Of a stretch of DNA of 64,000 nt, positions 51,948-61,000 are shown in pieces; positions within the stretch are counted from its first letter, which is position 1; every line of letters begins with the position of its first letter. The translations under genes and the position numbers were made by a program. The notes beneath the pieces were generated by a model. That model had not been told where the DNA came from, did not search any database, and was given only the letters and a program-made list of their open reading frames with translations. This DNA is from Stenotrophomonas sp. 24(2023) (lineage in GTDB: Bacteria; Pseudomonadota; Gammaproteobacteria; Xanthomonadales; Xanthomonadaceae): positions 2,332,001 to 2,396,000 of the forward strand of contig NZ_CP133160.1 in assembly GCF_030913365.1 (NCBI RefSeq). The letters are read 5' to 3'.

Positions 51948-52757
51948 ATGTCCCGTCTGCCTTCGCTGTACATCTCCCATGGCTCGCCGATGACGGCGCT
52001 GCAGCCGGGCCAGGTGGGCGTGCGCCTGGCCGAGCTGGCCCGCGACCTGCCACGACCGCGCGCGATCGTCATCGCCTCGGCGCACTGGCTGGCCCGGCAA
52101 CCGCGGGTCGGCGCGCACCCGCAGCCGCCGACCCTCCACGATTTCGGCGGTTTCCCGCAGGCACTGTTCGACCTGCAGTACCCGGCGCCGGGCGATCCGG
52201 CACTGGCCGAGGAGATCGCCGGCCGTATCGCAGCGGCCGGCCTGCCGGTCGCCCTCGACCCGCAGCGCGGCCTGGACCATGGCGCATGGGTGCCGCTGCG
52301 CCTGCTGCACCCGCAGGCCGACATCCCGGTGGTGCCGGTGTCGATCCAGCCGATGCTGGGGCCACAGCACCAGTTCGCGCTGGGCCGTGCGCTGGCGCCG
52401 CTGCGCGGGCAGGGCGTGCTGCTGGTCGGCTCGGGCAGCATCACCCACAACCTGCATGACTGGCGCGACTACCAGGATGGCAAGGAGGCACCGTACGTGC
52501 GGCCCTTCATCGAATGGGTCGAGCAGCGGCTGCTGGCCAATGACCGCGACGCGCTGTTCGATTACCGCCGGCAGGCGCCGTTTGCCGAGCGCGCGCATCC
52601 CACCGACGAGCACCTGCTGCCGCTGTACTTCGCGATGGGGGCGGCCGGCGATGATGACGTCGGTGCACGCCGCATCGACGCCGGCATCGATGCGGGCATG
52701 CTGGCGATGGACCTCTACCGGTTCGACGGTGCCCCCTTCCGGCAGGCGGCCGCATGA
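51948..52757 (+). CDS. LigB-type extradiol dioxygenase (4,5-DOPA dioxygenase-like, YgiD)
   Basis: The ATG at 51948 follows CTGGAGGA. The 269-residue protein begins LPSLYISHGSPM and has the metal-ligand regions ASAHWLARQP, LDHGAWVPL and HNLHDWRDY, in the order of YgiD. Such enzymes open catechol-type rings with ferrous iron. It lies between doxX and an esterase under a LysR regulator. Confidence 0.88.
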   Translation: MSRLPSLYISHGSPMTALQPGQVGVRLAELARDLPRPRAIVIASAHWLARQPRVGAHPQPPTLHDFGGFPQALFDLQYPAPGDPALAEEIAGRIAAAGLPVALDPQRGLDHGAWVPLRLLHPQADIPVVPVSIQPMLGPQHQFALGRALAPLRGQGVLLVGSGSITHNLHDWRDYQDGKEAPYVRPFIEWVEQRLLANDRDALFDYRRQAPFAERAHPTDEHLLPLYFAMGAAGDDDVGARRIDAGIDAGMLAMDLYRFDGAPFRQAAA

Positions 52758-53410
52758 GCGGGTTGCCGGGCCCGGTGCTGGAACGGCCGGCCCAGGGCAC
52801 GGCGCAGGGGCTGGTGGTGCTGCTGCACGGCGTGGGCAGCAACGAACAGTCGCTGGCCGGGTTTGCCGCCACGCTGGACCCGCGCCTGCACGTGCTGCTG
52901 CCGCGCGCACCGCTGGTGTTCGGGCCGCAGGCCTTTGGCTGGTTCAGCGTACGCTTCGGCGCGCAGGGGCCGGTGATCGACCCGGCGCAGGCCGAGGCGG
53001 CACGCCTGCAGGTGCGTGACTGGCTGGCCGCGCAGCAGGCCCGGCTGGGGGTGGGGCCGGCACGGACGGTGCTGGCCGGCTTCAGCCAGGGCGGCATCAT
53101 CAGCGCCAGCGTGGCATTGACCGCGCCGGCGCAGGTGAAGTCCTTCGCGGTGCTGTGCGGGCGCATCCTGCCGGAGATCACCCCGCACATTCCGGCCGAC
53201 ATCGGCACGCAGGGCCTGCAGGGGCTGCTGGTGCATGGGCGGCAGGACGAGAAGCTGCCCTTCGCCCTGGCCGAAGCGGCCGCCGGCCGGTTGCGGGCAC
53301 TGGGCGTGGCGCACGAACTGCGCGCCTATCCGGCACCGCACACGCTGTCGGCGGCGATGCAGGACGATACACGGCGGTGGATCAGCGCACGATTGCTGTC
53401 GCTGCGCTGA
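52754..53410 (+). CDS. Carboxylesterase/phospholipase family hydrolase
   Basis: The start overlaps the dioxygenase stop (ATGA). The 218-residue protein has VVLLHGVGSNEQS, the nucleophile GFSQGGIIS, Asp in HGRQDEKLP and His in YPAPHTLS, the pattern of acyl-protein-thioesterase-like esterases. Together with the dioxygenase it may process an aromatic ester. Confidence 0.88.
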   Translation: MSGLPGPVLERPAQGTAQGLVVLLHGVGSNEQSLAGFAATLDPRLHVLLPRAPLVFGPQAFGWFSVRFGAQGPVIDPAQAEAARLQVRDWLAAQQARLGVGPARTVLAGFSQGGIISASVALTAPAQVKSFAVLCGRILPEITPHIPADIGTQGLQGLLVHGRQDEKLPFALAEAAAGRLRALGVAHELRAYPAPHTLSAAMQDDTRRWISARLLSLR

Positions 53411-53517
53411 GGATGGCCCATTCCAGCACCCGCGGCGGCAGAGGGCTGTGATAACTTTTTTACGGTTTCCGGCGCGGTCTTTACGGCCATCCCCACGCGC
53501 CGCTTCCTGGAAGAAGC

Positions 53518-55167
53518 ATGCACACCATCGAAGTCGTCCTGGCGATGCTGGTGGCCGTTGTCGCCAGCGGTTACCTGGTCCGCGTCCTGCCGTTCTCGCT
53601 CCCGCTGCCCCTGGTCCAGATCGGGCTGGGCGCGGTGATCGCTGGGGTCTTCAACCGTGGGCACGCGCTGGAACCGGAGATGTTCTTCCTGCTGTTCCTG
53701 CCGCCGCTGCTGTTCCTGGATGGCTGGCGCATTCCCAAGCAGGGCCTGTTCCGCGACAAGGGCGCGATCCTGGAACTGGCCTTCGGCCTGGTGGTGTTCA
53801 CGGTGCTCGGCGCCGGCCTGCTGATCCACTGGATGATTCCGGTGATGCCGCTGGCGGTGTGCTTCGCGCTGGCGGCGATCATTTCCCCGACCGATCCGGT
53901 CGCGGTCGGCGCGATCGCCTCCAAGGCGCCCATTCCCAAGCGCCTGATGCACATCCTGGAAGGCGAATCGCTGCTCAACGATGCGTCCGGCCTGGTCTGC
54001 TTCCGCTTCGCGGTGGCGGCGGTGATGACCGGCACGTTCTCGCTGGCCACCGCGTCGATGACCTTCCTGTGGGTGGCCGTGGCCGGCCTGGCCGTGGGCG
54101 TGGCGGTGACCCTGGGCGTGTCCACCTTCCAGCGCTGGCTGTGGCGCCGCTTCGGCGAAGAGCCCGGCGCGGCGATGCTGGTCAATCTGCTGATTCCGTT
54201 CGCGGCCTACCTGCTGGCCGAAGAGATCAACGCCTCGGGCATCCTGGCGGCGGTGGCGGCAGGCATCAGCATGAGCTACGTCGAACTGAGCGGCCGCATC
54301 TCCGGCAGCATGCGCGTCCAGCGCTCGGCGGTATGGGGCATGCTGCAGTTCACCTTCAACGGCATCATGTTCGTGCTGCTGGGCGAGCAGCTGCCGGGCA
54401 TTGTCGAGCGGGCGATGTCCACCATGAACGAGACCGGCCACCAGAGTGCCTGGTGGCTGGCGGTGTACGTGGTGGTGATCAACCTGGCGCTGGTGGCGCT
54501 GCGCCTGCTGTGGGTCTGGCTGTCGCTGCGCTGGAACCTGCTGCGCGCGCGCCGGCGTGGCCTGCAGCACAGCGAGGCACCGAACTGGCGCATCGTGGTG
54601 GCCACCTCGGTGGCCGGCGTGCGCGGTGCCATCACCTTGGCCGGCGTGCTCACGTTGCCGCTGTTCCTGCCCGATGGCACGCCGTTCCCGGCCCGTGACC
54701 TGGTGATCTTCCTGGCCGCGGCGGTCATCCTGTTCTCGCTGGTCGGTGCCAGCGTGGCCTTGCCGCAGCTGCTCAAGGGCCTGCAGCTGCCCGCGGACTC
54801 CAGTGAACGCAAGGAAGAGGACCTGGCCCGCCGGCTGGCCGCGAAGGCCGCGCTGTCCGGCGTGGAGCGCGTACGCCAGCAGCTGGTGCTGAACCAGAGC
54901 ACGGAAAACGTGCAGCTGTACAACGATGCGGCATCGCGGGTGAGCCTGCTCTACCAGCGCCACCTGGAGCGGGACAGTGATGGCCCGGACGTGGACCCGG
55001 AAAAGGTGCGGCGGATGGAGCTGGGCTACCGCCAGCTGCGCAGTGCCGGCCTGAACGCCGAACGCGAGGAACTGTTCCGCCTGACCCGGCGCGGGGTCAT
55101 TTCCGATGAGATCTCGCGCAAGCTGATCCGCAACCTGGACCTGCTGGAATCGCGCAAGCGCGACTGA
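53518..55167 (+). CDS. CPA1-family Na+/H+ antiporter (NhaP/YjcE-like)
   Basis: The 549-residue protein has about twelve membrane helices. The transport core shows ISPTDPVAVGAI and EGESLLNDASGLVCFRFAV, with the ND pair of CPA1 exchangers, then GVRGAITLAGVLTLP. The C-terminal 110 residues are a cytoplasmic helical domain (SSERKEEDLARRLAAKAALS). It should exchange Na+ or K+ for protons. Confidence 0.93.
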   Translation: MHTIEVVLAMLVAVVASGYLVRVLPFSLPLPLVQIGLGAVIAGVFNRGHALEPEMFFLLFLPPLLFLDGWRIPKQGLFRDKGAILELAFGLVVFTVLGAGLLIHWMIPVMPLAVCFALAAIISPTDPVAVGAIASKAPIPKRLMHILEGESLLNDASGLVCFRFAVAAVMTGTFSLATASMTFLWVAVAGLAVGVAVTLGVSTFQRWLWRRFGEEPGAAMLVNLLIPFAAYLLAEEINASGILAAVAAGISMSYVELSGRISGSMRVQRSAVWGMLQFTFNGIMFVLLGEQLPGIVERAMSTMNETGHQSAWWLAVYVVVINLALVALRLLWVWLSLRWNLLRARRRGLQHSEAPNWRIVVATSVAGVRGAITLAGVLTLPLFLPDGTPFPARDLVIFLAAAVILFSLVGASVALPQLLKGLQLPADSSERKEEDLARRLAAKAALSGVERVRQQLVLNQSTENVQLYNDAASRVSLLYQRHLERDSDGPDVDPEKVRRMELGYRQLRSAGLNAEREELFRLTRRGVISDEISRKLIRNLDLLESRKRD

Positions 55168-55180
55168 GGGCCGGGTCCAT

Positions 55181-55222
55181 CGGGGGCAGAGCCCTTCCCG
55201 CGGGAAAGCGCTCTGACCCCCG
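55181..55222. repeat. Long intergenic palindrome
   Basis: CGGGGGCAGAGC pairs with GCTCTGACCCCCG (one bulged base) and the inner CTTCCCG/CGGGAAAG extends the hairpin to the loop. It lies 13 bases after the antiporter stop and 15 bases before the DUF3297 stop, so it can end both converging transcripts. It is a relative of 32936-32974. Confidence 0.7.
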
Positions 55223-55237
55223 TGCGCGGAAAACCGC

Positions 55238-55492
55238 TTATTCCGGCTTCTGGTCCAGGAAGTACACCTCGACCTTGCCCTTGACCTTGATGGTCATCGG
55301 GTTGCCGCGGCGGTCACGGGCCTTGCCGGCCTGCACGCGGATCCAGCCTTCGCTGACCGAGTATTCCTCGACGTTGTCGCGCTCGACGTCGTTGAAGCGC
55401 ACGCCCACGCCACGCTCCAGCGCCTGCGCATCGTGGTGGGGGCTGGCCGGGTTGATCGCCAGGTGGTCAGGAGGGGTATCGCTCATCTTCAT
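55238..55492 (-). CDS. DUF3297 family protein
   Basis: The 84-residue protein (PPDHLAINPASPHHDAQALE, GVGVRFNDVERDNVEEYSV, GKARDRRGNPMTIKVKGKVE) matches DUF3297 along its length. An ATG two codons later (55486) is an alternative start. The family is small, soluble and of unknown function. Confidence 0.9.
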   Translation of the reverse strand: MKMSDTPPDHLAINPASPHHDAQALERGVGVRFNDVERDNVEEYSVSEGWIRVQAGKARDRRGNPMTIKVKGKVEVYFLDQKPE

Positions 55493-55574
55493 TCACGGTG
55501 ACGGCCACCACGGCCGGCTTCAGCGGCACAGGATAAACCGTAGAATGCCGGCCTGCCCCCACCGAGCCGCCGCC

Positions 55575-56117
55575 ATGCCCGACAACAGCGATTATTTCGA
55601 CTTCGAGGAAGACGCCCACGATTTCGACGAGGATGGCTTCGAGGCGCGCATCTGGAACCTGCTGGTACTGGTCAACCCGGGCGATGAGGAACTGGCGCTG
55701 CAGCAGTTCAACCGCTGGCGCGAGCTGCTCACCGAGGCGGGTGAACCGCTGGAGGCCGATGCGGACTGGCTGCCGGCCCTGTTCAGCGCCATCGGCTGGC
55801 AGTCGGGCTTCGAGGTGGAGCGTGACGACCTGGAATCGCTGATGTCGGCGGTGAACGAGCTGTCCGCGCGCTGGAACCTGCAGCTGGACTGGGGCGGTGA
55901 CCTGGACGACGAGGACTTCGCCGAGGATCTGGACGGGGTGCAGCTGATGTCCACCGCCTTCGACCGCCTGCGCGAGCACAACTACACGCTGTGGAGCGTG
56001 GATGCCGGCAGTGGCGGCTTCACCGGCTGGATGGCGTTGACCCGTGACGATGACGCCATGCTGGCGCTGTGTTCGCTGCTGAACGTGGAAGTGCGCCTGG
56101 GCAGCGACCCGTTCTGA
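55575..56117 (+). CDS. DUF6630-like acidic protein
   Basis: The 180-residue protein starts MPDNSDYFDFEEDAHDFDED and is strongly acidic in its first 25 residues. The C-terminal part (VDAGSGGFTGWMALTRDDDA, LNVEVRLGSDPF) resembles DUF6630 proteins. The longer open frame from 55275 is antisense to the DUF3297 gene and is not used. Function unknown. Confidence 0.75.
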   Translation: MPDNSDYFDFEEDAHDFDEDGFEARIWNLLVLVNPGDEELALQQFNRWRELLTEAGEPLEADADWLPALFSAIGWQSGFEVERDDLESLMSAVNELSARWNLQLDWGGDLDDEDFAEDLDGVQLMSTAFDRLREHNYTLWSVDAGSGGFTGWMALTRDDDAMLALCSLLNVEVRLGSDPF

Positions 56118-56156
56118 ACCCGCCGCGGGTCCGCCGGGCGGGGCGCCCGACGCGGC

Positions 56157-56432
56157 CTACGGCTGGTACTGCGCCCTGGCGGTGGCGATCACCGCTTTGA
56201 CGTGTTCGCGGTCGACATGCCGGGAAATGGCCTGCGCGCCCAGTGCGATGGCGCGGGCACGCAGGTCGGTGGTGACGTCGTAGTGCGCGCCGCTGGCCTT
56301 GTTCTGGAAGGCCCGGCGGGGAATGCCGAGCTGCGCCGCCATGGCGTGCAGCTCGGGCAGGGTGTCGGCCATCAGGTGCGCCCAGCGCTCACCGCGCCAG
56401 GCATGCACTGCATCGTCGACATAGACCGCCAT
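56157..56432 (-). CDS. DUF4031 family protein
   Basis: The 91-residue protein begins AVYVDDAVHAWRGERWAHL and has HYDVTTDLRARAIALGA, matching DUF4031. It is followed on the minus strand by nothing and lies 15 bases downstream of the acidic protein gene, so the two may be cotranscribed. Confidence 0.85.
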   Translation of the reverse strand: MAVYVDDAVHAWRGERWAHLMADTLPELHAMAAQLGIPRRAFQNKASGAHYDVTTDLRARAIALGAQAISRHVDREHVKAVIATARAQYQP

Positions 56433-56447
56433 GCGCGGCAGTGGCCG

Positions 56448-56951
56448 TCAGGCCTGCGGCTTGGCTGCGTCGTCGCCTTCAGCGGCCGGGGCGGCATCAG
56501 TGGTTTCGGCCACCGCCTCGTCCTGTGCGCTCTCGCCTTCCACGGCGGCGTCGACTTCGTCTTCGGCCTGGACCTTCTCGAACTCGGCAACCTGGGCAGC
56601 CAGGTATTCCTCGGGCGTCTGGCCGGCGTCGGCGGCCAGGGCGGCCAGCAGCTGCTTGATCAGGTCGGAGTATTCCAGGGTGACCTTGCGGCCTTCCTTT
56701 TCCTGCACGTTGGCCAGGTGCTGCAGCATGGCCAGCATCGGCACCGGGTTCTCGGCATTGCCCATGGTCTGGCCGCCGATGGCCAGCAGCCACTGCCGGC
56801 CCTGCAGGCCGATGGCCGCCACGACGTGGCCTTCTTCATTGGTCAGCACGGCGTGGTTCTGGACCTGCTGCTGGCCATTGAGACGCAGGAACGGACGCTT
56901 GGCCTGCTGCTTCTTGCGCTGGTCGCGCTTGGCCTTGGACGACTTGGACAT
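56448..56951 (-). CDS. Hypothetical protein with basic N-terminus and acidic tail
   Basis: From the ATG at 56951 the 167-residue protein starts KSSKAKRDQRKKQQAKRP, has a central folded part (NEEGHVVAAIGLQGRQWLLA) and ends in an Ala/Glu/Asp-rich disordered tail of about 50 residues. I recognise no family. It is downstream of motB by 73 bases. Confidence 0.7.
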   Translation of the reverse strand: MSKSSKAKRDQRKKQQAKRPFLRLNGQQQVQNHAVLTNEEGHVVAAIGLQGRQWLLAIGGQTMGNAENPVPMLAMLQHLANVQEKEGRKVTLEYSDLIKQLLAALAADAGQTPEEYLAAQVAEFEKVQAEDEVDAAVEGESAQDEAVAETTDAAPAAEGDDAAKPQA

Positions 56952-57024
56952 GGAGGTGGGACCTGAAAACGGAAAGACCGCCATTGTAAGGGGCATGGCC
57001 CAGCCGCGCTTGGGCCGTGGCGGT

Positions 57025-57996
57025 TCAGCGCGCCACGGCCGGGGCGGTGGCTTCGCCCGGTTCGGCCGCCGGTGCCAGTGGCGATGCATCCGGGTCGGCG
57101 CTGGGGGCGGACAGCCCGACCTGCGGGCCGGCGCCGGCCAGGGCGGCCTGCTCGGCGGCCTTGGTCATCACCACGATGCTGATGCGGCGGTTGATCGGGT
57201 TCTGCGGATCGGTCTGGTCGAACAGCACCGAGGACGACAGGCCGACCACGCGGGTGATCTTGGCCTCGTCCAGGCCACCATCGATCAGCGTGCGGCGTGC
57301 GGCGTTGGCGCGGTCGGCGCTCAGTTCCCAGTTGCCGTAGCCGCCGCGGGCGGTATAGGCGGTGGTGTCGGTGTGCCCGGTCAGGCTGATCCGGTTCGGT
57401 ACGTGGCTGAGGTAGCTGGACAGCTCGTGCAGGATGTCGCGGGTATAGGGCTTGAGCGTGGCACTGCCCAGGTCGAACATCGGCCGGTTCTGCTTGTCCA
57501 CGATCTGGATGCGCAGGCCCTCGGGGGTCAGGTCCAGCAGCAGCTGGTCCTTGAACGGTTCCAGGGCCTGGCTCTTGCTGATCGCTTCCTGCAGTTCCTT
57601 CATCAGCTGTTCCAGCTGCTGCTTGTCGCGCTGCTGCTGGTCCACCGGCTGTGGCACGGCTTCCTGCTTGTTCTGGAAGGGGTCGTTGCTGCTGCCGCGG
57701 CTGACGTCGGTGGCACCGCCGAGCTTGATCATCGAGGTGCTGGCGCCGCCCGGCCCGGCCATGCCCGGCGCCGGGGTGGCGCTCTGGCCGCTGAGCGGGC
57801 TGGGGTTGCGGAAGTACTCGGAAATGGCCGCGCGCTCGGGCTTGCTGGTGCTGGCCATCAGCCACAGCACCAGGAAGAAGGCCATCATCGCGGTCACGAA
57901 GTCGGCATAGGCCACCTTCCACGAGCCGCCGTGGTGGCCGCCGTGGCCGGCCTTCTTGACCTTGCGGACGATGACGGTGGGCTTGGTCTCGGCCAT
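57025..57996 (-). CDS. motB: Flagellar motor stator protein MotB
   Basis: The 323-residue protein has the stator transmembrane helix with the proton-carrying Asp (KVAYADFVTAMMAFFLVLWL), a plug/linker rich in Gln, and an OmpA-like peptidoglycan-binding domain (ISLTGHTDTTAY, NWELSADRANAARRTL). An Ala/Pro-rich tail ends it. It starts 3 bases after the motA stop. These genes lie apart from any flagellar cluster in the window. Confidence 0.93.
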   Translation of the reverse strand: MAETKPTVIVRKVKKAGHGGHHGGSWKVAYADFVTAMMAFFLVLWLMASTSKPERAAISEYFRNPSPLSGQSATPAPGMAGPGGASTSMIKLGGATDVSRGSSNDPFQNKQEAVPQPVDQQQRDKQQLEQLMKELQEAISKSQALEPFKDQLLLDLTPEGLRIQIVDKQNRPMFDLGSATLKPYTRDILHELSSYLSHVPNRISLTGHTDTTAYTARGGYGNWELSADRANAARRTLIDGGLDEAKITRVVGLSSSVLFDQTDPQNPINRRISIVVMTKAAEQAALAGAGPQVGLSAPSADPDASPLAPAAEPGEATAPAVAR

Positions 57997-57999
57997 GGC

Positions 58000-58854
58000 T
58001 TACTTCACCGACTTCAGGTGCTGCTCGAAATCGGAGAAGGCCGGGCGCACGTCCGACGGCAGGGTCTTGCGGGCGAATTCCAGTGCGATCTTCGGGTTGT
58101 AGCCGCGCAGGCAGGCCAGCAGGGCGGTCTTCACCGATTCGTAGATGCGGCTGTCCTGCTCGGCCCGGGCCTCCATCGCCGAGGCCATCGGGCCGACGAA
58201 GCCGTAGCCCAGCAGGATGCCCAGGAAGGTGCCGACCAGTGCGCCGGCGACGTGGCCGCCGACCTCGACGATGTCCCCGCCGATCGAGCCCATGGTGATG
58301 ACGATGCCCAGCACCGCCGCCACGATGCCGAAACCGGGCAATCCGTCGGCCACCTTGGTCAGCACCTGCGAGGGGGCCATCGCCTCGGCATGGTGCTTTT
58401 CCAGCTCCAGTTCCAGCAGCGGTTCCAGCTCGTGCGGTTCGATGTTGCTGCCGATCATCAGGCGCAGGCAGTCGGTGATGAAGTCCACCAGGTGGTGGTC
58501 GGCCTGCACCTTGGGGTAGTTGGCGAAGATCGCGCTTTCGGCCGGCCGCTCGACGTGGTCTTCCAGGGCCATGAAGCCTTCGCGGCGGGCCTTGTTGAGC
58601 AGTTCGTACAGCAGGCTCAGCACATCGATGTAGTCCTGCTGCTTGTAACGCGGGCCCTTGAATACGGCGACCATGCCACGCAGGGTCTGCTTGACGGTCT
58701 TGGCCGGGGTGCCGACCAGGAAGGCGCCCAGTGCGGCGCCGCCGATGATCACCAGTTCATAGGGTTGCCACAGGGCGCCCAACCGGCCGTGGGCGCCGAG
58801 GTAGCCGCCGATCACGCTGATGATGACGACCAGGAAACCAATGAGGATGAGCAT
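58000..58854 (-). CDS. motA: Flagellar motor stator protein MotA
   Basis: From the ATG at 58854 the protein has 284 residues and four membrane helices (LILIGFLVVIISVIGGYLGA; LVIIGGAALGAFLVG; GFGIVAAVLGIVITMGSIG; VAGALVGTFLGILLGYGFVG) and the charged cytoplasmic loop. A promoter matching sigma-28 lies 30 bases upstream, and motB follows directly. Confidence 0.93.
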   Translation of the reverse strand: MLILIGFLVVIISVIGGYLGAHGRLGALWQPYELVIIGGAALGAFLVGTPAKTVKQTLRGMVAVFKGPRYKQQDYIDVLSLLYELLNKARREGFMALEDHVERPAESAIFANYPKVQADHHLVDFITDCLRLMIGSNIEPHELEPLLELELEKHHAEAMAPSQVLTKVADGLPGFGIVAAVLGIVITMGSIGGDIVEVGGHVAGALVGTFLGILLGYGFVGPMASAMEARAEQDSRIYESVKTALLACLRGYNPKIALEFARKTLPSDVRPAFSDFEQHLKSVK

Positions 58855-58884
58855 GGGGCTGGCGATGGGAAGGGGGTATCCCCG

Positions 58885-58911
58885 TTGTCGGCCCCATGGC
58901 CCCATTTCTGA
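58885..58911 (-). promoter_or_regulatory. Sigma-28 promoter of motAB
   Basis: On the minus strand TCAG, 15 bases, GCCGACAA matches the FliA pattern TAAA-N15-GCCGATAA with 7 of 8 bases in the -10 part. It ends about 30 bases before the motA start codon, as expected for a late flagellar gene. Confidence 0.75.
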
Positions 58912-58945
58912 AGAGGCAATATGTGAAATCGGTCGGCGGGGGGCG

Positions 58946-59413
58946 TCAGCCCGCCACGCCGGCTTCAGCGCCGCCGCGCTGCAACGGGTCCGGCCAATGC
59001 GCCCCGGCGTCGGTGAAGGAAAGTGAGACCGAGTTCAGGCAGTGGCGTTCGTGGGTCGGCGGCGGGCCGTCCGGGAACACATGGCCCAGGTGGCTGCCGC
59101 AGCGGGCGCAGGTGATTTCGGTACGGACCATGCCGTGGCTGGTATCGCGGATCTCGTGGACGTGCGCCGGGTCGAACGGGGCGAAGAAGCTCGGCCAGCC
59201 GGTGCCGGAATCGAACTTGGCGCTGGAGCGGAACAGCGGCAGCGCGCACAGGCGGCAGCCGTAGACGCCCTCGCGCTTGTTGTCCAGGAACACGCCGCAG
59301 AAGGGGGCTTCGGTGCCGTGGTGCAGCAGCACCCGCGCCTCTTCGTGGCTGAGCCCGGCCTCCAGCGCCTGGCGCTGGGCATCGCTGGGGGGCGTGAGAT
59401 CGAAGGCGGTCAT
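58946..59413 (-). CDS. msrB: Peptide-methionine (R)-S-oxide reductase
   Basis: The 155-residue protein has [13 protein letters not shown] and [14 protein letters not shown] (zinc CxxC pairs), SGTGWPSF, and the catalytic cysteine in [11 protein letters not shown]. It repairs oxidised methionine in the cytoplasm. The chosen start (59413) gives the normal family length; the frame is open further upstream without support. Confidence 0.95.
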   Translation of the reverse strand: MTAFDLTPPSDAQRQALEAGLSHEEARVLLHHGTEAPFCGVFLDNKREGVYGCRLCALPLFRSSAKFDSGTGWPSFFAPFDPAHVHEIRDTSHGMVRTEITCARCGSHLGHVFPDGPPPTHERHCLNSVSLSFTDAGAHWPDPLQRGGAEAGVAG

Positions 59414-59554
59414 GAGCGGGCTCCAGGGCGGGCGGGGAAGGGCAGACTGAGCAGATGGGGGTGGCCGGGTGGCCGGGCAAGTGTGATGTCCGTTCATGGG
59501 GGGCACACGCACCCGGGCGCAGGGTAGGGGCCTGTCCACAGGGGGAAGCCTGCC

Positions 59555-59938
59555 ATGAACCGCCCCATTGCCGTGTTGCTGTTGGCCCTGCTGCCAGGCC
59601 TGGCGCTGGCGCAGATCGCCGCGCCGCCGTCCCCCACGGCCACCCGCAGCACCACCACCGTGGCCCCCGCCCCGGTGGCCACGCCGCCGCCGGGCAGCGC
59701 CCCTGCCCCGGTGCAGGGCCCCCTGCCGTCGCCGGTGCTGCCGCGCCAGCCCATTCCCAGCAGTGGCCCCGCCAAGCCCGTGGCACCGCCGGCGCGCACG
59801 TTGCCGGACAAGGTGTACGACCGGGACGGCCGCATCGTGCCGGGCATGAAGGCGGTCGGCCCCAACCGCGTGCTGGACACCAACACCGGCCGCTATTACG
59901 ACAGCATCCCGCAGGGCAACGGCCAGCAGATCAAGTAG
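59555..59938 (+). CDS. Proline-rich secreted protein
   Basis: The 127-residue protein has a signal peptide ([20 protein letters not shown]), a Pro/Ala/Thr-rich low-complexity part of about 65 residues, and a C-terminal domain ([33 protein letters not shown]). No family is recognised. A 7-bp hairpin (CACGCCC/GGGCGTG at 59942-59959) follows the stop. Confidence 0.75.
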   Translation: MNRPIAVLLLALLPGLALAQIAAPPSPTATRSTTTVAPAPVATPPPGSAPAPVQGPLPSPVLPRQPIPSSGPAKPVAPPARTLPDKVYDRDGRIVPGMKAVGPNRVLDTNTGRYYDSIPQGNGQQIK

Positions 59939-60095
59939 CGCCACGCCCTGCGGGGCGTGCGCGGTCAGCGTGCGGGAACCCGGCGGTGATGGCGCCACCT
60001 GAACCCTTCAAAACGGTTCCGCGCAGTCATCGGCATCAACGCGCCGGCTCACTGTTTTTTCGCCTGTGATTAACCGCTGCGGGACCAGCGTGGGC

Positions 60096-60120
60096 GTGCG
60101 CCGGCAACCGGCCGGCGCAC
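60096..60120 (+). promoter_or_regulatory. Strong hairpin in the leader of the glutamine-rich small protein gene
   Basis: GTGCGCCGGC and GCCGGCGCAC pair over 10 bp with the loop AACCG. The hairpin ends 24 bases before the ATG at 60145 and could act as a leader structure or as a terminator for upstream transcription. Confidence 0.5.
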
Positions 60121-60144
60121 ATTCCCTCTCTCTCGAGCACGATC

Positions 60145-60300
60145 ATGGCCAACCAGAACAACCGCACCCCGGGCAAGGAGCAGCAGGACAAGCCGCAGCA
60201 GGGTCGCCAGCAGCAACAGCAGCAACAACAGCAGCAGATGGACCCGCACCCGAAGGGCAGGCAGCCCGATCCGCGCCAGCAGGGCAAGCAGCAGCGTTGA
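60145..60300 (+). CDS. Glutamine-rich small disordered protein
   Basis: This 51-residue frame begins MANQNNRTPGKEQQDKPQQG and contains a run of ten glutamines before MDPHPKGRQPDPRQQ. Glutamine codons alternate CAG and CAA, so it is not a simple DNA repeat, which argues for selection on the protein. It is hydrophilic with no folded core. Function unknown; it reminds one of small stress-associated disordered proteins. Confidence 0.6.
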   Translation: MANQNNRTPGKEQQDKPQQGRQQQQQQQQQQMDPHPKGRQPDPRQQGKQQR

Positions 60301-60371
60301 GGGCTGACGTTGCCCGCAACGGGCCGGAGACCGCACGGCGGGATCTGGCCCGTGTCCCTCGGCACCGCCGC

Positions 60372-60851
60372 TCAGTCCGCGATGGGCAGCGCCCAGGTTT
60401 CCTTGACCTCTTCCATCACGATGTAGCTCTTGGATTCGCGCACGTGCGGCAGGGTCAGCAGGGTGCTGCCGAGCAGCTTGCGGTAGGAGGCCATCTCGCT
60501 GATGCGCGCCTTGAGCAGGTAGTCGAAATCACCTGACACCAGGTGGCACTCCAGCACGTTGGGCAGCTTCAGCGCGGCGCGGCGGAATTCCTCGAAGATG
60601 TCACCGGATTTGTAGGCCAGGCTGATTTCCACGAACACCAGCAGGCTGGCCTTCAGCGCTGCAGGGTCCAGGTGGGCGTGGTAACCGGTGATGACCCCTT
60701 CGCGTTCCAGCCGGCGCACGCGTTCGGTGCACGGGGTGGTGGACAGGCCGACCCGTTCGCCCAGTTCGGTGAAGGACAGGCGCCCTTCGGCCTGCAGCAG
60801 GCGCAGGATCTTGCGGTCGATCTTGTCCAGTTCGCGGGAGCGGGTGGCCAT
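60372..60851 (-). CDS. lrp: Leucine-responsive regulator Lrp
   Basis: From the ATG at 60851 (GAGG nine bases upstream) the protein has 159 residues. The HTH reads GRLSFTELGERVGLSTTPC and ERVRRLEREGVITGY, and the AsnC domain has LKASLLVFVEI, ECHLVSGDFDYLLKARI, YRKLLGSTLLTLPHV. Similarity to E. coli Lrp is along the whole length. It is divergent from dadA-alr, the classical Lrp target. Confidence 0.9.
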   Translation of the reverse strand: MATRSRELDKIDRKILRLLQAEGRLSFTELGERVGLSTTPCTERVRRLEREGVITGYHAHLDPAALKASLLVFVEISLAYKSGDIFEEFRRAALKLPNVLECHLVSGDFDYLLKARISEMASYRKLLGSTLLTLPHVRESKSYIVMEEVKETWALPIAD

Positions 60852-61000
60852 GGCCGTCAACCTCGAGGAATGAATCTCAGGGAAACATCCTGCCTGTTGG
60901 TATCAAATCAGGCAAATCAACTGGTATCGGCTGACTATACTTCCCCAATTATGATCCCGGCGTGGTCCAGCGCAGGGAATGATCGGGTTGGAGAAGTCCC

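Noticed and set aside
53326..54963. 545-codon frame antisense to the antiporter
   Set aside because: It has biased His/Gln/Arg content and no domain; the sense frame is a clear CPA1 transporter.
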